From assembly GCF_015234135.1 (NCBI RefSeq), contig NZ_JADGIK010000008.1, positions 1 to 64,000 on the forward strand: a stretch of DNA of 64,000 nt. Direction: 5' to 3'. Position numbers and translations under genes: made by a program. Shown here piece by piece: positions 37,079 to 45,054 of this stretch; positions within the stretch are counted from its first letter, which is position 1; every line of letters begins with the position of its first letter. Below the pieces are notes generated by a model, which saw only the letters and a list, made by a program, of their open reading frames with translations, did not search any database and was not told where the DNA came from. Source of the stretch: Faecalibacter rhinopitheci. GTDB taxonomy: Bacteria > Bacteroidota > Bacteroidia > Flavobacteriales > Weeksellaceae.

Positions 37079-37834
37079 TTGCGTTACTTTTTAGAATTAG
37101 CATATAACGGCAAAAATTACTTTGGATGGCAAGTACAGCCTAATCAAATTTCTGTACAAGAAGACATAGAAACTAGATTGTCAAAAATTTTAGGACAACA
37201 AATTTCTATTGTGGGAGCGGGAAGAACAGACTCTGGAGTACATGCCAAGAAAATGTATGCACATTTTGACTATGAAGGTGAAATAAAAAAAGATTTAGTT
37301 AAACATTTAAATTCATTTTTACCAAAAGATATAGCTATATACAAGTTACATGAAATGACACCTGAAGCTCATGCGAGGTTTGATGCAACTTCACGATCTT
37401 ATAATTATTTTATATCGCCTTTCAAAAATCCATTTACATACGATAGTGCTTGGGTTTTTAATCGTACCTTAGATTTAGATAAAATGAATGATGCTGCGTC
37501 ATTGCTAATTAAAAAAGGAGACTTTGGAAGTTTTGCGAAATTACATACAGATGTTAAAACTAATATTTGTGATGTAAGAGAAGCTTTTTGGCGTGTAAAT
37601 GATGAAGGGCAATTTGTTTTCCAAATCACAGCAGATCGTTTTTTAAGAAATATGGTACGTGCTATCGTTGGAACTTTAGTCGAAGTGGGAATTGGTAAAA
37701 TATCTAAAGAAGATTTAGAGAACATTATCAAAGATCAACAGAGAAGTTCTGCAGGAGCATCTGCCCCAGCGCATGGTCTATATCTTGTAGATGTGCAATA
37801 TCCAAAAGAATTATTTATAAATGAAATCAAATAA
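37079..37834 (+). CDS. truA: tRNA pseudouridine synthase A
   Basis: TruA forms pseudouridine at positions 38-40 of tRNA anticodon stems. From the TTG at 37079 the protein has 251 residues and begins LRYFLELAYNGKNYFGWQ (the first codon read as Met), the usual N terminus. The catalytic aspartate is in GAGRTDSGVHA. FLRNMVRAIVGTLVEVG is the conserved C-terminal motif. The longer frame to 37016 would run into the divergent phosphoesterase gene. It overlaps the following ABC exporter gene by 14 bp. Confidence 0.93.
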   Translation: MRYFLELAYNGKNYFGWQVQPNQISVQEDIETRLSKILGQQISIVGAGRTDSGVHAKKMYAHFDYEGEIKKDLVKHLNSFLPKDIAIYKLHEMTPEAHARFDATSRSYNYFISPFKNPFTYDSAWVFNRTLDLDKMNDAASLLIKKGDFGSFAKLHTDVKTNICDVREAFWRVNDEGQFVFQITADRFLRNMVRAIVGTLVEVGIGKISKEDLENIIKDQQRSSAGASAPAHGLYLVDVQYPKELFINEIK

Positions 37835-39587
37835 TACTGCAAAATCATTTGATTATACAGGTTTAAAACGTGTAATTTCTTTGGGACTTTCTCAAAGTAA
37901 AGGACTATTTATTGGGGTAATTTTTATTGCCGTATTTAGTGCTTGTTTTTCTGTATATCGACCATATCTTACAGGAGATGTAATTGATAATTATATTCTA
38001 AATAAAGATTTAGTCGGTCTGAAATTAGAAATATTTAAATTAATTATTCTTTTAATTTTTGAAGGAATATTAGCTTTTTTCACAGTTTATTTAGCAAATG
38101 TTGTTGCCCAACGTGTAATTAAAGAATTGCGTGTACGGCTATACAATCATCTTATAAAATTTAAACTTGGTTATTTTGATAGAACGCCTAACGGAGTTTT
38201 GGTAACTCGATCAGTCTCTGATGTAGAGACAATTGCAGAGGTTTTTAATGATGGGATTCTGGTATTACTTGGAGATGCACTAAAAATTATATTTATAGTT
38301 GCCATGATGTATTACATGAACTGGGTTTTGGCAACTATAGTAATCGTTATTTTACCTTTAATGATGATTATAACACGATATTTTCAAAAGGCGTTGAAAG
38401 ATGTATATCAAGAAGAAAGAACATTAGTTTCTAAACTAAATACCTTTATACAAGAACGATTAACAGGGATGAATATCATTCAGGTTTTTAATCGTCAGCA
38501 GGCTGAATATTCAAAATTTTCATCTATAAATAATGATTTAAAAAAGAACTATCTAAAAACTGTTTTATATTTTTCTTTATTATTTCCGGTGGTTGATATA
38601 GTGTCAGCTTTAGCTACAGGAAGTTTAATTTGGTTTGGAGGATTAAGAACAGCTGCAGCAGGAGATGTAACAGTTGGTAACTTAATCGCTTTTACGCAAT
38701 TTATCACAATGCTTACTGCGCCTATGCGTGCAATAGCAGAACGTTTTAATTCAATTCAACGTGGTTTAGTTGGTGCTGATAGAGTATTTGATATATTAGA
38801 TGCAAATGAAACGCTGCCAAATAATGGTAAAAAGAAATTAGAAAAAGTAAAAGGTAAGATTGATTTTGAGAATGTTGAATTTTCTTATGTACCTAATAAT
38901 AAAGTTTTAAAAGGAATATCATTTTCTTCTCAACCAGGAGAAACTATAGCGATAGTAGGTGCAACAGGAGCAGGAAAGTCTACCATTATTAATTTATTAA
39001 GTAGATTTTATGATATAGATTCTGGTTCAATCAAGATTGATGGAATAGATATTTATGATATGGATTTGGTGAATCTACGCCATCATGTTGCTGTAGTATT
39101 ACAAGATGTATTCTTATTTAATACAACTATTTTTGATAATATAATATTAGGAGATAAATCCATCACATTAGAGCAAGTACAAGAAGCTGCTAAGGTTATT
39201 GGTATCCACGATTTTATTTCATCATTGCCCAATGGTTATTATTCAGAAGTATCAGAAAGAGGTAGCACCCTTTCAGTAGGACAACGACAATTGATCTCGT
39301 TTCTAAGAGCTTATATTTACAATCCAGAAATACTTGTGTTAGATGAGGCAACATCATCAATAGATTCTAATTCTGAAGAATTAATACAATTGGCGACGAC
39401 TAAATTAACAGAAGGAAGAACATCAATCGTAATAGCTCACCGATTAGCAACTATACAAAATGCTGATCAGATTATAGTTATGGATAATGGTATGATAGTT
39501 GAGAAAGGAACACATGAGAGTTTATTAGCAAAAAATGGGTATTATGCTAACTTGTATGAAGTACAATTTTCAAAGATGAATTCTTAA
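37821..39587 (+). CDS. ABC exporter, fused permease and ATPase (MsbA-like)
   Basis: The 588-residue protein is a half-transporter: six helices over about residues 20-310 and a nucleotide-binding domain after 340. Walker A is GATGAGKST, Walker B is ILVLDEATS, and the H-loop is in IVIAHRLATI. The signature motif reads LSVGQ rather than the usual LSGGQ. Homodimers of this class flip lipids or export drugs. It overlaps truA by 14 bp. No specific substrate is suggested. Confidence 0.92.
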   Translation: MKSNNTAKSFDYTGLKRVISLGLSQSKGLFIGVIFIAVFSACFSVYRPYLTGDVIDNYILNKDLVGLKLEIFKLIILLIFEGILAFFTVYLANVVAQRVIKELRVRLYNHLIKFKLGYFDRTPNGVLVTRSVSDVETIAEVFNDGILVLLGDALKIIFIVAMMYYMNWVLATIVIVILPLMMIITRYFQKALKDVYQEERTLVSKLNTFIQERLTGMNIIQVFNRQQAEYSKFSSINNDLKKNYLKTVLYFSLLFPVVDIVSALATGSLIWFGGLRTAAAGDVTVGNLIAFTQFITMLTAPMRAIAERFNSIQRGLVGADRVFDILDANETLPNNGKKKLEKVKGKIDFENVEFSYVPNNKVLKGISFSSQPGETIAIVGATGAGKSTIINLLSRFYDIDSGSIKIDGIDIYDMDLVNLRHHVAVVLQDVFLFNTTIFDNIILGDKSITLEQVQEAAKVIGIHDFISSLPNGYYSEVSERGSTLSVGQRQLISFLRAYIYNPEILVLDEATSSIDSNSEELIQLATTKLTEGRTSIVIAHRLATIQNADQIIVMDNGMIVEKGTHESLLAKNGYYANLYEVQFSKMNS

Positions 39588-39642
39588 TGACTAATTTATT
39601 AAAATTATTAGTTATATTTAATAGACAAAAAACACACTATCA

Positions 39643-40047
39643 ATGAAAAAATTATTATTAGCGGCTACTGTATTAGGAGTAGTATCTTTATCATCTTGTA
39701 AATCTGAAAAAGAAAAAGTTGTAGATAATGTTAATTCTACTCAAAATGAAATCCAAAAAACTACTGAAAATGCTGTAGAATCAACACAGCAAACGGCTCA
39801 AGATATGGCAAAAGCATTGCCAACATTTGCTAGTCCAGAAGCTGCAACGTATGCTCAGAAATTTTCAGATTATGTTGCAGAATTAAAAGCTGTTGCTGTT
39901 AAAGGTGACCAAGCTAAATTAACTGAATTAACTGGTAAAGCAGTAGAATTTCAAAAAGAATTACAAGGCATTACTCAGAAATTATCTGCAGATGATGCTA
40001 AGAAATTAAATGATTTTGTAACTGAGTTACAAAAATCTGTTCAATAA
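39643..40047 (+). CDS. Small Gln/Ala-rich lipoprotein
   Basis: The 134-residue protein has a lipoprotein signal (lipobox LSSC, Cys19). The mature part is helical and low in complexity: an EKEKVVDNVNSTQNEIQKTT stretch, a QQTAQDMAKALPTF linker, and a C-terminal helix pair with repeated Lys, Leu, Glu and Ala. No family is recognised. Its position 56 bp after the exporter gene suggests a shared transcript, ended by the following hairpin. Confidence 0.72.
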   Translation: MKKLLLAATVLGVVSLSSCKSEKEKVVDNVNSTQNEIQKTTENAVESTQQTAQDMAKALPTFASPEAATYAQKFSDYVAELKAVAVKGDQAKLTELTGKAVEFQKELQGITQKLSADDAKKLNDFVTELQKSVQ

Positions 40048-40064
40048 AATTAATTAAATAGTTT

Positions 40065-40096
40065 AAAGGCTCGGAATTAATTTTCGGGCCTTTTTT
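40065..40096 (+). terminator. Terminator of the lipoprotein gene
   Basis: AAAGGCTCG and CGGGCCTTT pair with one G-T, followed by six T. Confidence 0.82.
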
Positions 40097-40189
40097 CAGT
40101 CAATTTTATTTTAGGTGAATGAATAAGATTATATTATTATATGTACTATCTTTATCACGAATCTTTATAAGGTTAATTTAATCATTAAT

Positions 40190-41140
40190 ATGACATTAGT
40201 ACAATTACAATATGTATTGGCAGTCGCTGAATACAAGAACTTTACCATTGCAGCTGACAAATCTTTTGTTACTCAACCCACACTAAGTATGCAAATACAA
40301 AAATTGGAAAAAGAGTTAAACATAGAGATTTTTGACCGTACTTCTCACCCTATTAAAATTACTCAAATCGGTGCTAAGATTGTAGCTCAAGCTAAAACTA
40401 TCTTAATGGAAGCTAACCGTATGAAGCATCTAGTAAATGAAGAAAAAGGTTTATTAGAAGGAGATTTTATTATAGGTGTTATTCCAACTATTTTACCTTC
40501 ATTAGTACCGTTATTTTATAAAACTTTTCAAAAAAATAATCCAAAGTCTAATTTAATCATTAAAGAACTTCAGACTGATAAAATTATTAAAGGGATTAAG
40601 GATGGTTCACTAGATTTTGGTTTAGTCGTATCTCCTTTATACGAAGATCAAATCATAGAAAGACCTTTATATTATGAGCCATTAGTAGCATATATACCAC
40701 CTGTACACCGTTTAGGACAAAATAAAACGATTACACAAGAAGATTTAGATACTGCAGACTTATTGATATTACAAGAAGGTCACTGTTTCCGTAATAATGT
40801 TTTGGCATTATGTGATACATCAAACCTTAAACAACGCCCAATTAAGTTGGAAAGTGGAAGTTTTGATGTATTAATTAAACTTGCAAATGATGGTTTTGGT
40901 ATGACTTTGTTACCATCTCTTGTTGCAGATGATTTACCAGAAGAATTAAGAAATAATATTAAAAACTTTAAATCACCTGTACCTTCTAGAGAAGTTTCAC
41001 TTATTTTTCACCAATCTCAGTTAAGAGATTCTTTTGAAAAGGAATTAGTAAACACAATCCAAAGTATATTAAGAGGTAAAATATTTTTAGAAAAAGACGA
41101 AAAATTAGATGCCAATATTATCTCTTTAACAAAAAAATAA
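40190..41140 (+). CDS. oxyR: OxyR-type LysR family transcription regulator
   Basis: The 316-residue protein has an N-terminal winged helix-turn-helix (LQLQYVLAVAEYKNFTIAAD, then TQPTLSMQIQKLEKEL) and a periplasmic-binding-like effector domain. The diagnostic feature is EGHCFRNNVLALC: two cysteines nine residues apart, matching the peroxide-sensing Cys199 and Cys208 of E. coli OxyR. It should therefore activate peroxide defence genes when oxidised. No such target is adjacent. A TATCTTTA about 45 nt upstream resembles a -7 element. Confidence 0.9.
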   Translation: MTLVQLQYVLAVAEYKNFTIAADKSFVTQPTLSMQIQKLEKELNIEIFDRTSHPIKITQIGAKIVAQAKTILMEANRMKHLVNEEKGLLEGDFIIGVIPTILPSLVPLFYKTFQKNNPKSNLIIKELQTDKIIKGIKDGSLDFGLVVSPLYEDQIIERPLYYEPLVAYIPPVHRLGQNKTITQEDLDTADLLILQEGHCFRNNVLALCDTSNLKQRPIKLESGSFDVLIKLANDGFGMTLLPSLVADDLPEELRNNIKNFKSPVPSREVSLIFHQSQLRDSFEKELVNTIQSILRGKIFLEKDEKLDANIISLTKK

Positions 41141-41152
41141 AATATTCATATT

Positions 41153-41181
41153 AAAAAAAGCCGCTTTAAAGCGGCTTTTTT
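41153..41181. terminator. Bidirectional terminator between oxyR and the CaCA exchanger gene
   Basis: AAAAAAGCCGC and GCGGCTTTTTT form a strong stem with a TTTAAA loop, with A and T tracts for both strands. Confidence 0.9.
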
Positions 41182-41202
41182 AGTTTAAAATAATATGTTT
41201 TC

Positions 41203-42315
41203 TTAAGGAACAATTGTAGTAAATAAATATGTTGCAAATAGAACTAAAAGAACTATACCTTGCTGAATATTTGTACGGCCTGATTGTAATGAAAGGAATA
41301 CCGTGAATAAAGATAATACTAAAAGTAAAATAGATTTTGCATCTATTCCTAGCGTTACTTGCATTCCTGTAAAATAACAAACAATAGCAACAGCAGGAAT
41401 GGTTAATCCGATAGAAGCTAGAGCTGATCCTAAAGCAAGATTTAAGCTTGTCTGTAATCTATCCTTTTTAGCAGCTTTATAAGCGGCTAAACCTTCTGGT
41501 AATAGGATAACTGTTGCGATAATAATACCAACTAATGATTTTGGAGCCCCAATATTAAAAACAACTTCTTCAATTACAGGTGATAATTTTTTAGATAATA
41601 ATACTACAACAACTAATGCTATGATTAGTAATATTAAAGAAGAAACAGTTGTTAATGTATTTGGTGGAGCTACGTGTAATTCAGATGCTATACCATCTTT
41701 ACATTGTTGAGGTAAGAAAAAATCACGATGTCTTATCGTTTGGACAGAAATAAATCCTCCATATAAAATTAGTGAAATAATTGCAACAAATATTAACTGA
41801 CTTTCAGAGTAAACCCCTACAGTCTCTGATGTAGTAAAGTTTGGTAAAACTAAGGTTAATATAGAAATCGCAATCAAAGTTATTAAAGCAGTGGAAACAC
41901 CTTGTTTTATATAATTCTGTTCTCGGAATCGTACACTACCTACCCAGAAGCATATACCTATTATTCCAGTTAAAATAATCATAATAGCAGCAAAAACTGT
42001 GTCTCTAGCTAGTACGGAAGGTGTATTTCCTGTTTCGGACATCATCAGAGATACAATTAGTGAAACTTCAATAACCGTAATAGCAAGAGCTAGAATAATC
42101 GTTCCGAAAGGTTCTCCTACCTTATGCGCCACAACTTCTGCATGATGAACAGCAGATAAAACAGATAAGATTAATATAAAACCTAAAGCAATAGAAACTA
42201 AAATAGGTCCTGAGGTTACTGTGAATACGGCTATAAAAGCTAAAATAGGACAAAGAATAGTCCAAATTGGTAAATCTAAATTTAATTTTTTTGAAAGAAT
42301 GTTATTAGCGTGCAT
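41203..42315 (-). CDS. CaCA family cation/proton exchanger (ChaA-like)
   Basis: The 370-residue protein has about eleven membrane helices in two related halves. The first alpha repeat is visible as HHAEVVAHKVGEPFGTIILA followed by VIEVSLIVSLM. The second is PEGLAAYKAAKKDRLQTSLN followed by LALGSALASIGLTIPAV. This pattern fits ChaA, a Ca2+(Na+, K+)/H+ antiporter in the inner membrane. The ion used here is not resolved. It is a single gene. Confidence 0.88.
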   Translation of the reverse strand: MHANNILSKKLNLDLPIWTILCPILAFIAVFTVTSGPILVSIALGFILILSVLSAVHHAEVVAHKVGEPFGTIILALAITVIEVSLIVSLMMSETGNTPSVLARDTVFAAIMIILTGIIGICFWVGSVRFREQNYIKQGVSTALITLIAISILTLVLPNFTTSETVGVYSESQLIFVAIISLILYGGFISVQTIRHRDFFLPQQCKDGIASELHVAPPNTLTTVSSLILLIIALVVVVLLSKKLSPVIEEVVFNIGAPKSLVGIIIATVILLPEGLAAYKAAKKDRLQTSLNLALGSALASIGLTIPAVAIVCYFTGMQVTLGIDAKSILLLVLSLFTVFLSLQSGRTNIQQGIVLLVLFATYLFTTIVP

Positions 42316-42447
42316 TAATTATTAAATTTTTATTCAAACAAATATAATCAATTTAATTGATAAAGTTTCTATTAATTATCATTTATATATATAATTATTG
42401 GTAATTTTATACTGACAAATGTTAGAGTTAGAATGAATTTAACAATG

Positions 42448-42455
42448 TAAATTTG
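42448..42455 (+). promoter_or_regulatory. Predicted -7 element of the DUF3817 gene, leaderless
   Basis: TAAATTTG ends only 4 nt before the ATG at 42460. The transcript would begin at or next to the start codon. Confidence 0.55.
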
Positions 42456-42459
42456 CTCT

Positions 42460-42777
42460 ATGAAAAATATATCAGAAGAACAATTAAAAAAATGGTTTAG
42501 GATTTCTTGTACTTGGGAAGCAATTAGTTGTGCTATTTTGTTTTTAGTTGCAATGCCTATAAAGTATCAGTTTGGCTATGTTTTACCAATGCCTTTTGCC
42601 GGATGTTTTCATGGTTTTTGGTTTACAGCATATTTGATATTATTATTCGTGACCAAAAAATCCTATAAGTGGGATGATGAAGAATTTATTTTCTATATTA
42701 TGTTCGCATTTATTCCATTTGCAACTTTATCAATTCATAGTAAAATTAAAGAAGCAGAATCGAATAATAATTTATAA
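42460..42777 (+). CDS. DUF3817 small membrane protein
   Basis: The 105-residue protein has three helices. It shows the DUF3817 pattern FRISCTWEAISCAILFLVAM then PIKYQFGY and a central FAGCFHGFWFTAYLIL. The family is widespread and uncharacterised. The predicted promoter places transcription start at the ATG itself. It stands between the CaCA exchanger gene (divergent) and a convergent outer-membrane-like gene. Confidence 0.83.
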   Translation: MKNISEEQLKKWFRISCTWEAISCAILFLVAMPIKYQFGYVLPMPFAGCFHGFWFTAYLILLFVTKKSYKWDDEEFIFYIMFAFIPFATLSIHSKIKEAESNNNL

Positions 42778-42838
42778 TATAGTTTGTTTTCAGCTTAACT
42801 AGTTGCAATAATAGTTTTAATTAAAAAAAATATTAAAT

Positions 42839-42870
42839 ATAAAAAAGCACCTCTAAAGGAGGTGCTTTTA
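42839..42870. terminator. Bidirectional terminator between DUF3817 and the next gene
   Basis: AAAAGCACCTC and GAGGTGCTTTT pair around a TAAAG loop. A long A tract on the left gives a T run for the minus strand. Confidence 0.85.
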
Positions 42871-42886
42871 ATGTTATATAATCTGA

Positions 42887-43351
42887 TTAATTAAATACAT
42901 ATTTAAATCCTAAAGAGAAACGTCCTGCTTCAAAATTAGATTCATTAGATAAATTCCACCAAGGTTTCCAATCAAAATGCATTGCTAAAGGAGCTGAAGG
43001 GATTTTGTATTCTAAACCTAATTGTGGACGAATTGCAAAATACGTGTCATTATGATTTCCATAATCTACAAAAGATAATTGCGGTCCAACACCTACATAC
43101 CATCCTAATCCGTTAGTACCAGAAAAGTTTTGATTATATGTATAGTCAGCTCCTAATACTGTAATGTCATTTCCGAACATTACTTGTACGTTACCAGCAT
43201 TTCTTCCATCAAAAGAATGTTTATATTGTGGACCAACTAATGTTGCTCCATCACCTAAATCTACAACAACACCTAATGCATTATTGTAATTTTGTGCGTT
43301 AACTTGTCCTACGCCTAAAGCTAAAATAGTAGCAAATAATAATTTTTTCAT
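42887..43351 (-). CDS. Small exported, probably outer-membrane beta-barrel protein
   Basis: From the ATG at 43351 (nine codons inside the longest frame) the protein has 154 residues and a typical signal peptide, MKKLLFATILALGVGQVNAQ. The mature part has alternating hydrophobic strands such as GWYVGVGPQLSFVDYG and ends GRFSLGFKYVFN, with a C-terminal aromatic pattern usual for outer-membrane barrels. No specific family is recognised. It is expressed as a single gene. Confidence 0.72.
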   Translation of the reverse strand: MKKLLFATILALGVGQVNAQNYNNALGVVVDLGDGATLVGPQYKHSFDGRNAGNVQVMFGNDITVLGADYTYNQNFSGTNGLGWYVGVGPQLSFVDYGNHNDTYFAIRPQLGLEYKIPSAPLAMHFDWKPWWNLSNESNFEAGRFSLGFKYVFN

Positions 43352-43434
43352 TCTAGTTATTTTTGAGACTATTAACAAATACTGTGCTGAAAATTTAAAA
43401 ACTTAATTATTTAAATACATTCTAAATTAATATT

Positions 43435-43773
43435 TTATAAAGAATATCCATATGCGCAGTGTCTACAGTTGTTTTTACAACAACTTCCCTTAAGATAATG
43501 AAAGTAATTTGTAAATACCCAATATTGTCCATCTAAATAATAATGTATACCTTCTATGTATTGTGTAGGATGTTGGGGGAATGGATATTTCTCTGAAAGT
43601 AATGCATAATTATTGACTTCTTCTAAACAATTATTGCATATACAGTCATAAGATGTTTTTGCCAAATATTCTTTTGTAACATTATATAGTTCGATTTTAC
43701 TACAGTCGCAATTTGTTATATTGTCGCATGTACAAGTAAATTCTTTGTGGCAACGCTTGCATTTTTTAACCAT
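43435..43773 (-). CDS. Cysteine-rich protein: CWC-like domain joined to DUF5522
   Basis: The 112-residue protein holds 14 or more cysteines. The N-terminal part, CKRCHKEFTCTCDNITNCDC, resembles the cysteine-rich CWC family and probably binds a metal. The C-terminal part resembles DUF5522: IEGIHYYLDGQYWVFTNYFH and LKGSCCKNNCRHCAYGY, a four- to five-cysteine motif. In other Bacteroidota I expect these as separate adjacent genes. Function unknown; zinc or iron-sulfur binding is inference. Confidence 0.72.
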   Translation of the reverse strand: MVKKCKRCHKEFTCTCDNITNCDCSKIELYNVTKEYLAKTSYDCICNNCLEEVNNYALLSEKYPFPQHPTQYIEGIHYYLDGQYWVFTNYFHYLKGSCCKNNCRHCAYGYSL

Positions 43774-44291
43774 GGTTTTTATTTTAAATATAAATTATTT
43801 ATTCAGATTATTAGTAAAATAATTTCCTAAGCATTATAAGGCACATTATAGTTTGACAAAAGTAAAATTGTAGTGCTTTTGCTAAACATAATGTGAATTA
43901 AAGAGTTTTGTCCTTGTTTATTGGCTTTGCACGTTTTTGGGTAAACGTGGAATTTTAAATTGTTTTCATCTGATTCAATTTTATTGGTTTGTAAAAATTT
44001 ACAATGTTGTTTGGTTTGAATCAAGATGTCCATTTAACGAACGGGTTCGTGGCTAGGTTATAGATAAGGTTATGGATACGGGTATGAATACGGCTGGTGC
44101 ATTTTTATGTAACCTATACTACGAGCTGAAATTAGAGATTTTGTCGACACCTTAATCGATTTGTAATTTTGGGTGTCGATAGGGTGTCTGATGAAATACA
44201 TTTAGGTGGATGAAATGGAAATGTATTGCATAAAAAAATCCCTTATTTCGGATGAAATAAGGGATTTTGTAAATACTTATAGAATAAGTTG
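43774..44291. other. 518-bp block without a supported gene, downstream of tRNA-Ser
   Basis: The block has more G+C in parts than its surroundings. It holds an imperfect inverted repeat (CACATTATAGTTT near 43842, AAACATAATGTG near 43884), a short hairpin ACGAAC/GTTCGT at 44038-44051, degenerate repeats of GGTTATGGATACGG type (about 44056-44095), and TCGACACC (44144-44151) with its complement at 44172-44179, followed by GGGTGTC twice. The tRNA terminator lies at 44235-44268. A 68-codon open frame (43827-44033) looks non-coding. Confidence 0.55.
44235..44268 (-). terminator. Terminator of tRNA-Ser
   Basis: A perfect 15-bp stem (AAAATCCCTTATTTC and complement) with a GGAT loop is followed on the minus strand by a T run. 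Confidence 0.88.
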
Positions 44292-44376
44292 CGGAGAGTG
44301 AGGGATTCGAACCCCCGGAGGTGTGACCCTCAACAGTTTTCAAGACTGCCGCATTCGACCACTCTGCCAACTCTCC
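44292..44376 (-). tRNA. tRNA-Ser, anticodon UGA
   Basis: The minus strand folds as a class II tRNA: acceptor GGAGAGT pairs with ACTCTCC, anticodon stem GCAGT/ACTGT surrounds the loop CTTGAAA with anticodon TGA, a long variable arm follows, and the T loop GGTTCGAATCCC is intact. The discriminator is G. CCA is not encoded. The overlapping reading frame on the same strand is a known artefact of tRNA-Ser sequences. Confidence 0.95.
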
Positions 44377-44600
44377 AATCACGCGGTGTATTGCGTTATT
44401 GCGAGTGCAAATATAGAACGTATTTCTGTTTTAACAAATTTTTTTTAAAAAAATGTAAATAAAAAAATAATTCATTATTTAATAGTTTGATTATTAAAGA
44501 TCTAAAATAACTTTAAAATATAACAATTCTCCTTTACTTCCTAATTAAAACGAAATTGATAAGATTTGTTATATTGAAATAATTCTAAAAAAAAAACTAA

Positions 44601-44616
44601 ACGAAAACGTTTTCGT
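44601..44616. promoter_or_regulatory. Perfect palindrome ACGAAAACGTTTTCGT, operator-like
   Basis: The 16-bp palindrome has a central CG and the half-site spacing of LacI/PurR-family operators. It lies about 440 bp before the gap ATG and 225 bp beyond the tRNA 5' end. The bound protein is not known. Confidence 0.45.
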
Positions 44617-45008
44617 AAATTATTTTTATTGATTATTATGATTTTATATATCAATAAAATTGTTTATTATCAATGCTTTAAGTTGAAATGTGTAGCATGT
44701 TGTAATGCCTTTGAAAATGAGTTAAATAGTAAATTAAGATTTTTAAATATTGCATTAATAGTTCTATAAAATCTGTAATATAAATTGAAATCTAGCTTAT
44801 AGTTAAATAGCTAGGTATAAGTTAGTATTATAAAAACACTTCCTTTATTAATTGTTTATTATATCTTAATTACTGATAAATAGATGTTTGTAGTTTTTTG
44901 TGCATTACGTGATAAGCTTAAAAATCACATAAATAGACTAGCCTCACTAAGTAAATATGATAATTATTAGGTGTAGTAAAAAATATTTACGAAATCGTTA
45001 TAATTTGT

Positions 45009-45016
45009 TACTTTTG
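45009..45016 (+). promoter_or_regulatory. Predicted -7 element of gap
   Basis: TACTTTTG fits TAnnTTTG 38 nt before the ATG. The region 20 nt upstream has no clear TTG. Confidence 0.55.
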
Positions 45017-45054
45017 TGTGCAAATAAATAATAACACAATAAAACAAATCTGTA

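Larger units (their letters stand above)
44377..45054. other. 678-bp gene-free region between tRNA-Ser and gap
   Basis: No open frame worth calling is seen. The region has a perfect 16-bp palindrome at 44601-44616, a hairpin CTAGCT/AGCTAG near 44792-44814, a small inverted repeat GTGAT/ATCAC near 44910-44927, and the gap promoter at its right end. The rest is AT-rich with no signal that I can read. Confidence 0.6.

Noticed and set aside
43827-44033. 68-codon open frame on the minus strand
   Set aside because: No promoter, no family and unlike-protein composition. It lies in the repeat-bearing block past tRNA-Ser.
43774-44160. Integron attC-like site considered
   Set aside because: Imperfect inverted repeats with a bulge are present, but the paired RYYYAAC and GTTRRRY core boxes cannot be placed at the right positions.
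44152-44382. Open frame on the minus strand (76 codons) over the tRNA-Ser gene
   Set aside because: It reads through tRNA-Ser; the N-terminal GELAEWSNAAVLKTVEGHTS is a familiar false translation of this tRNA.
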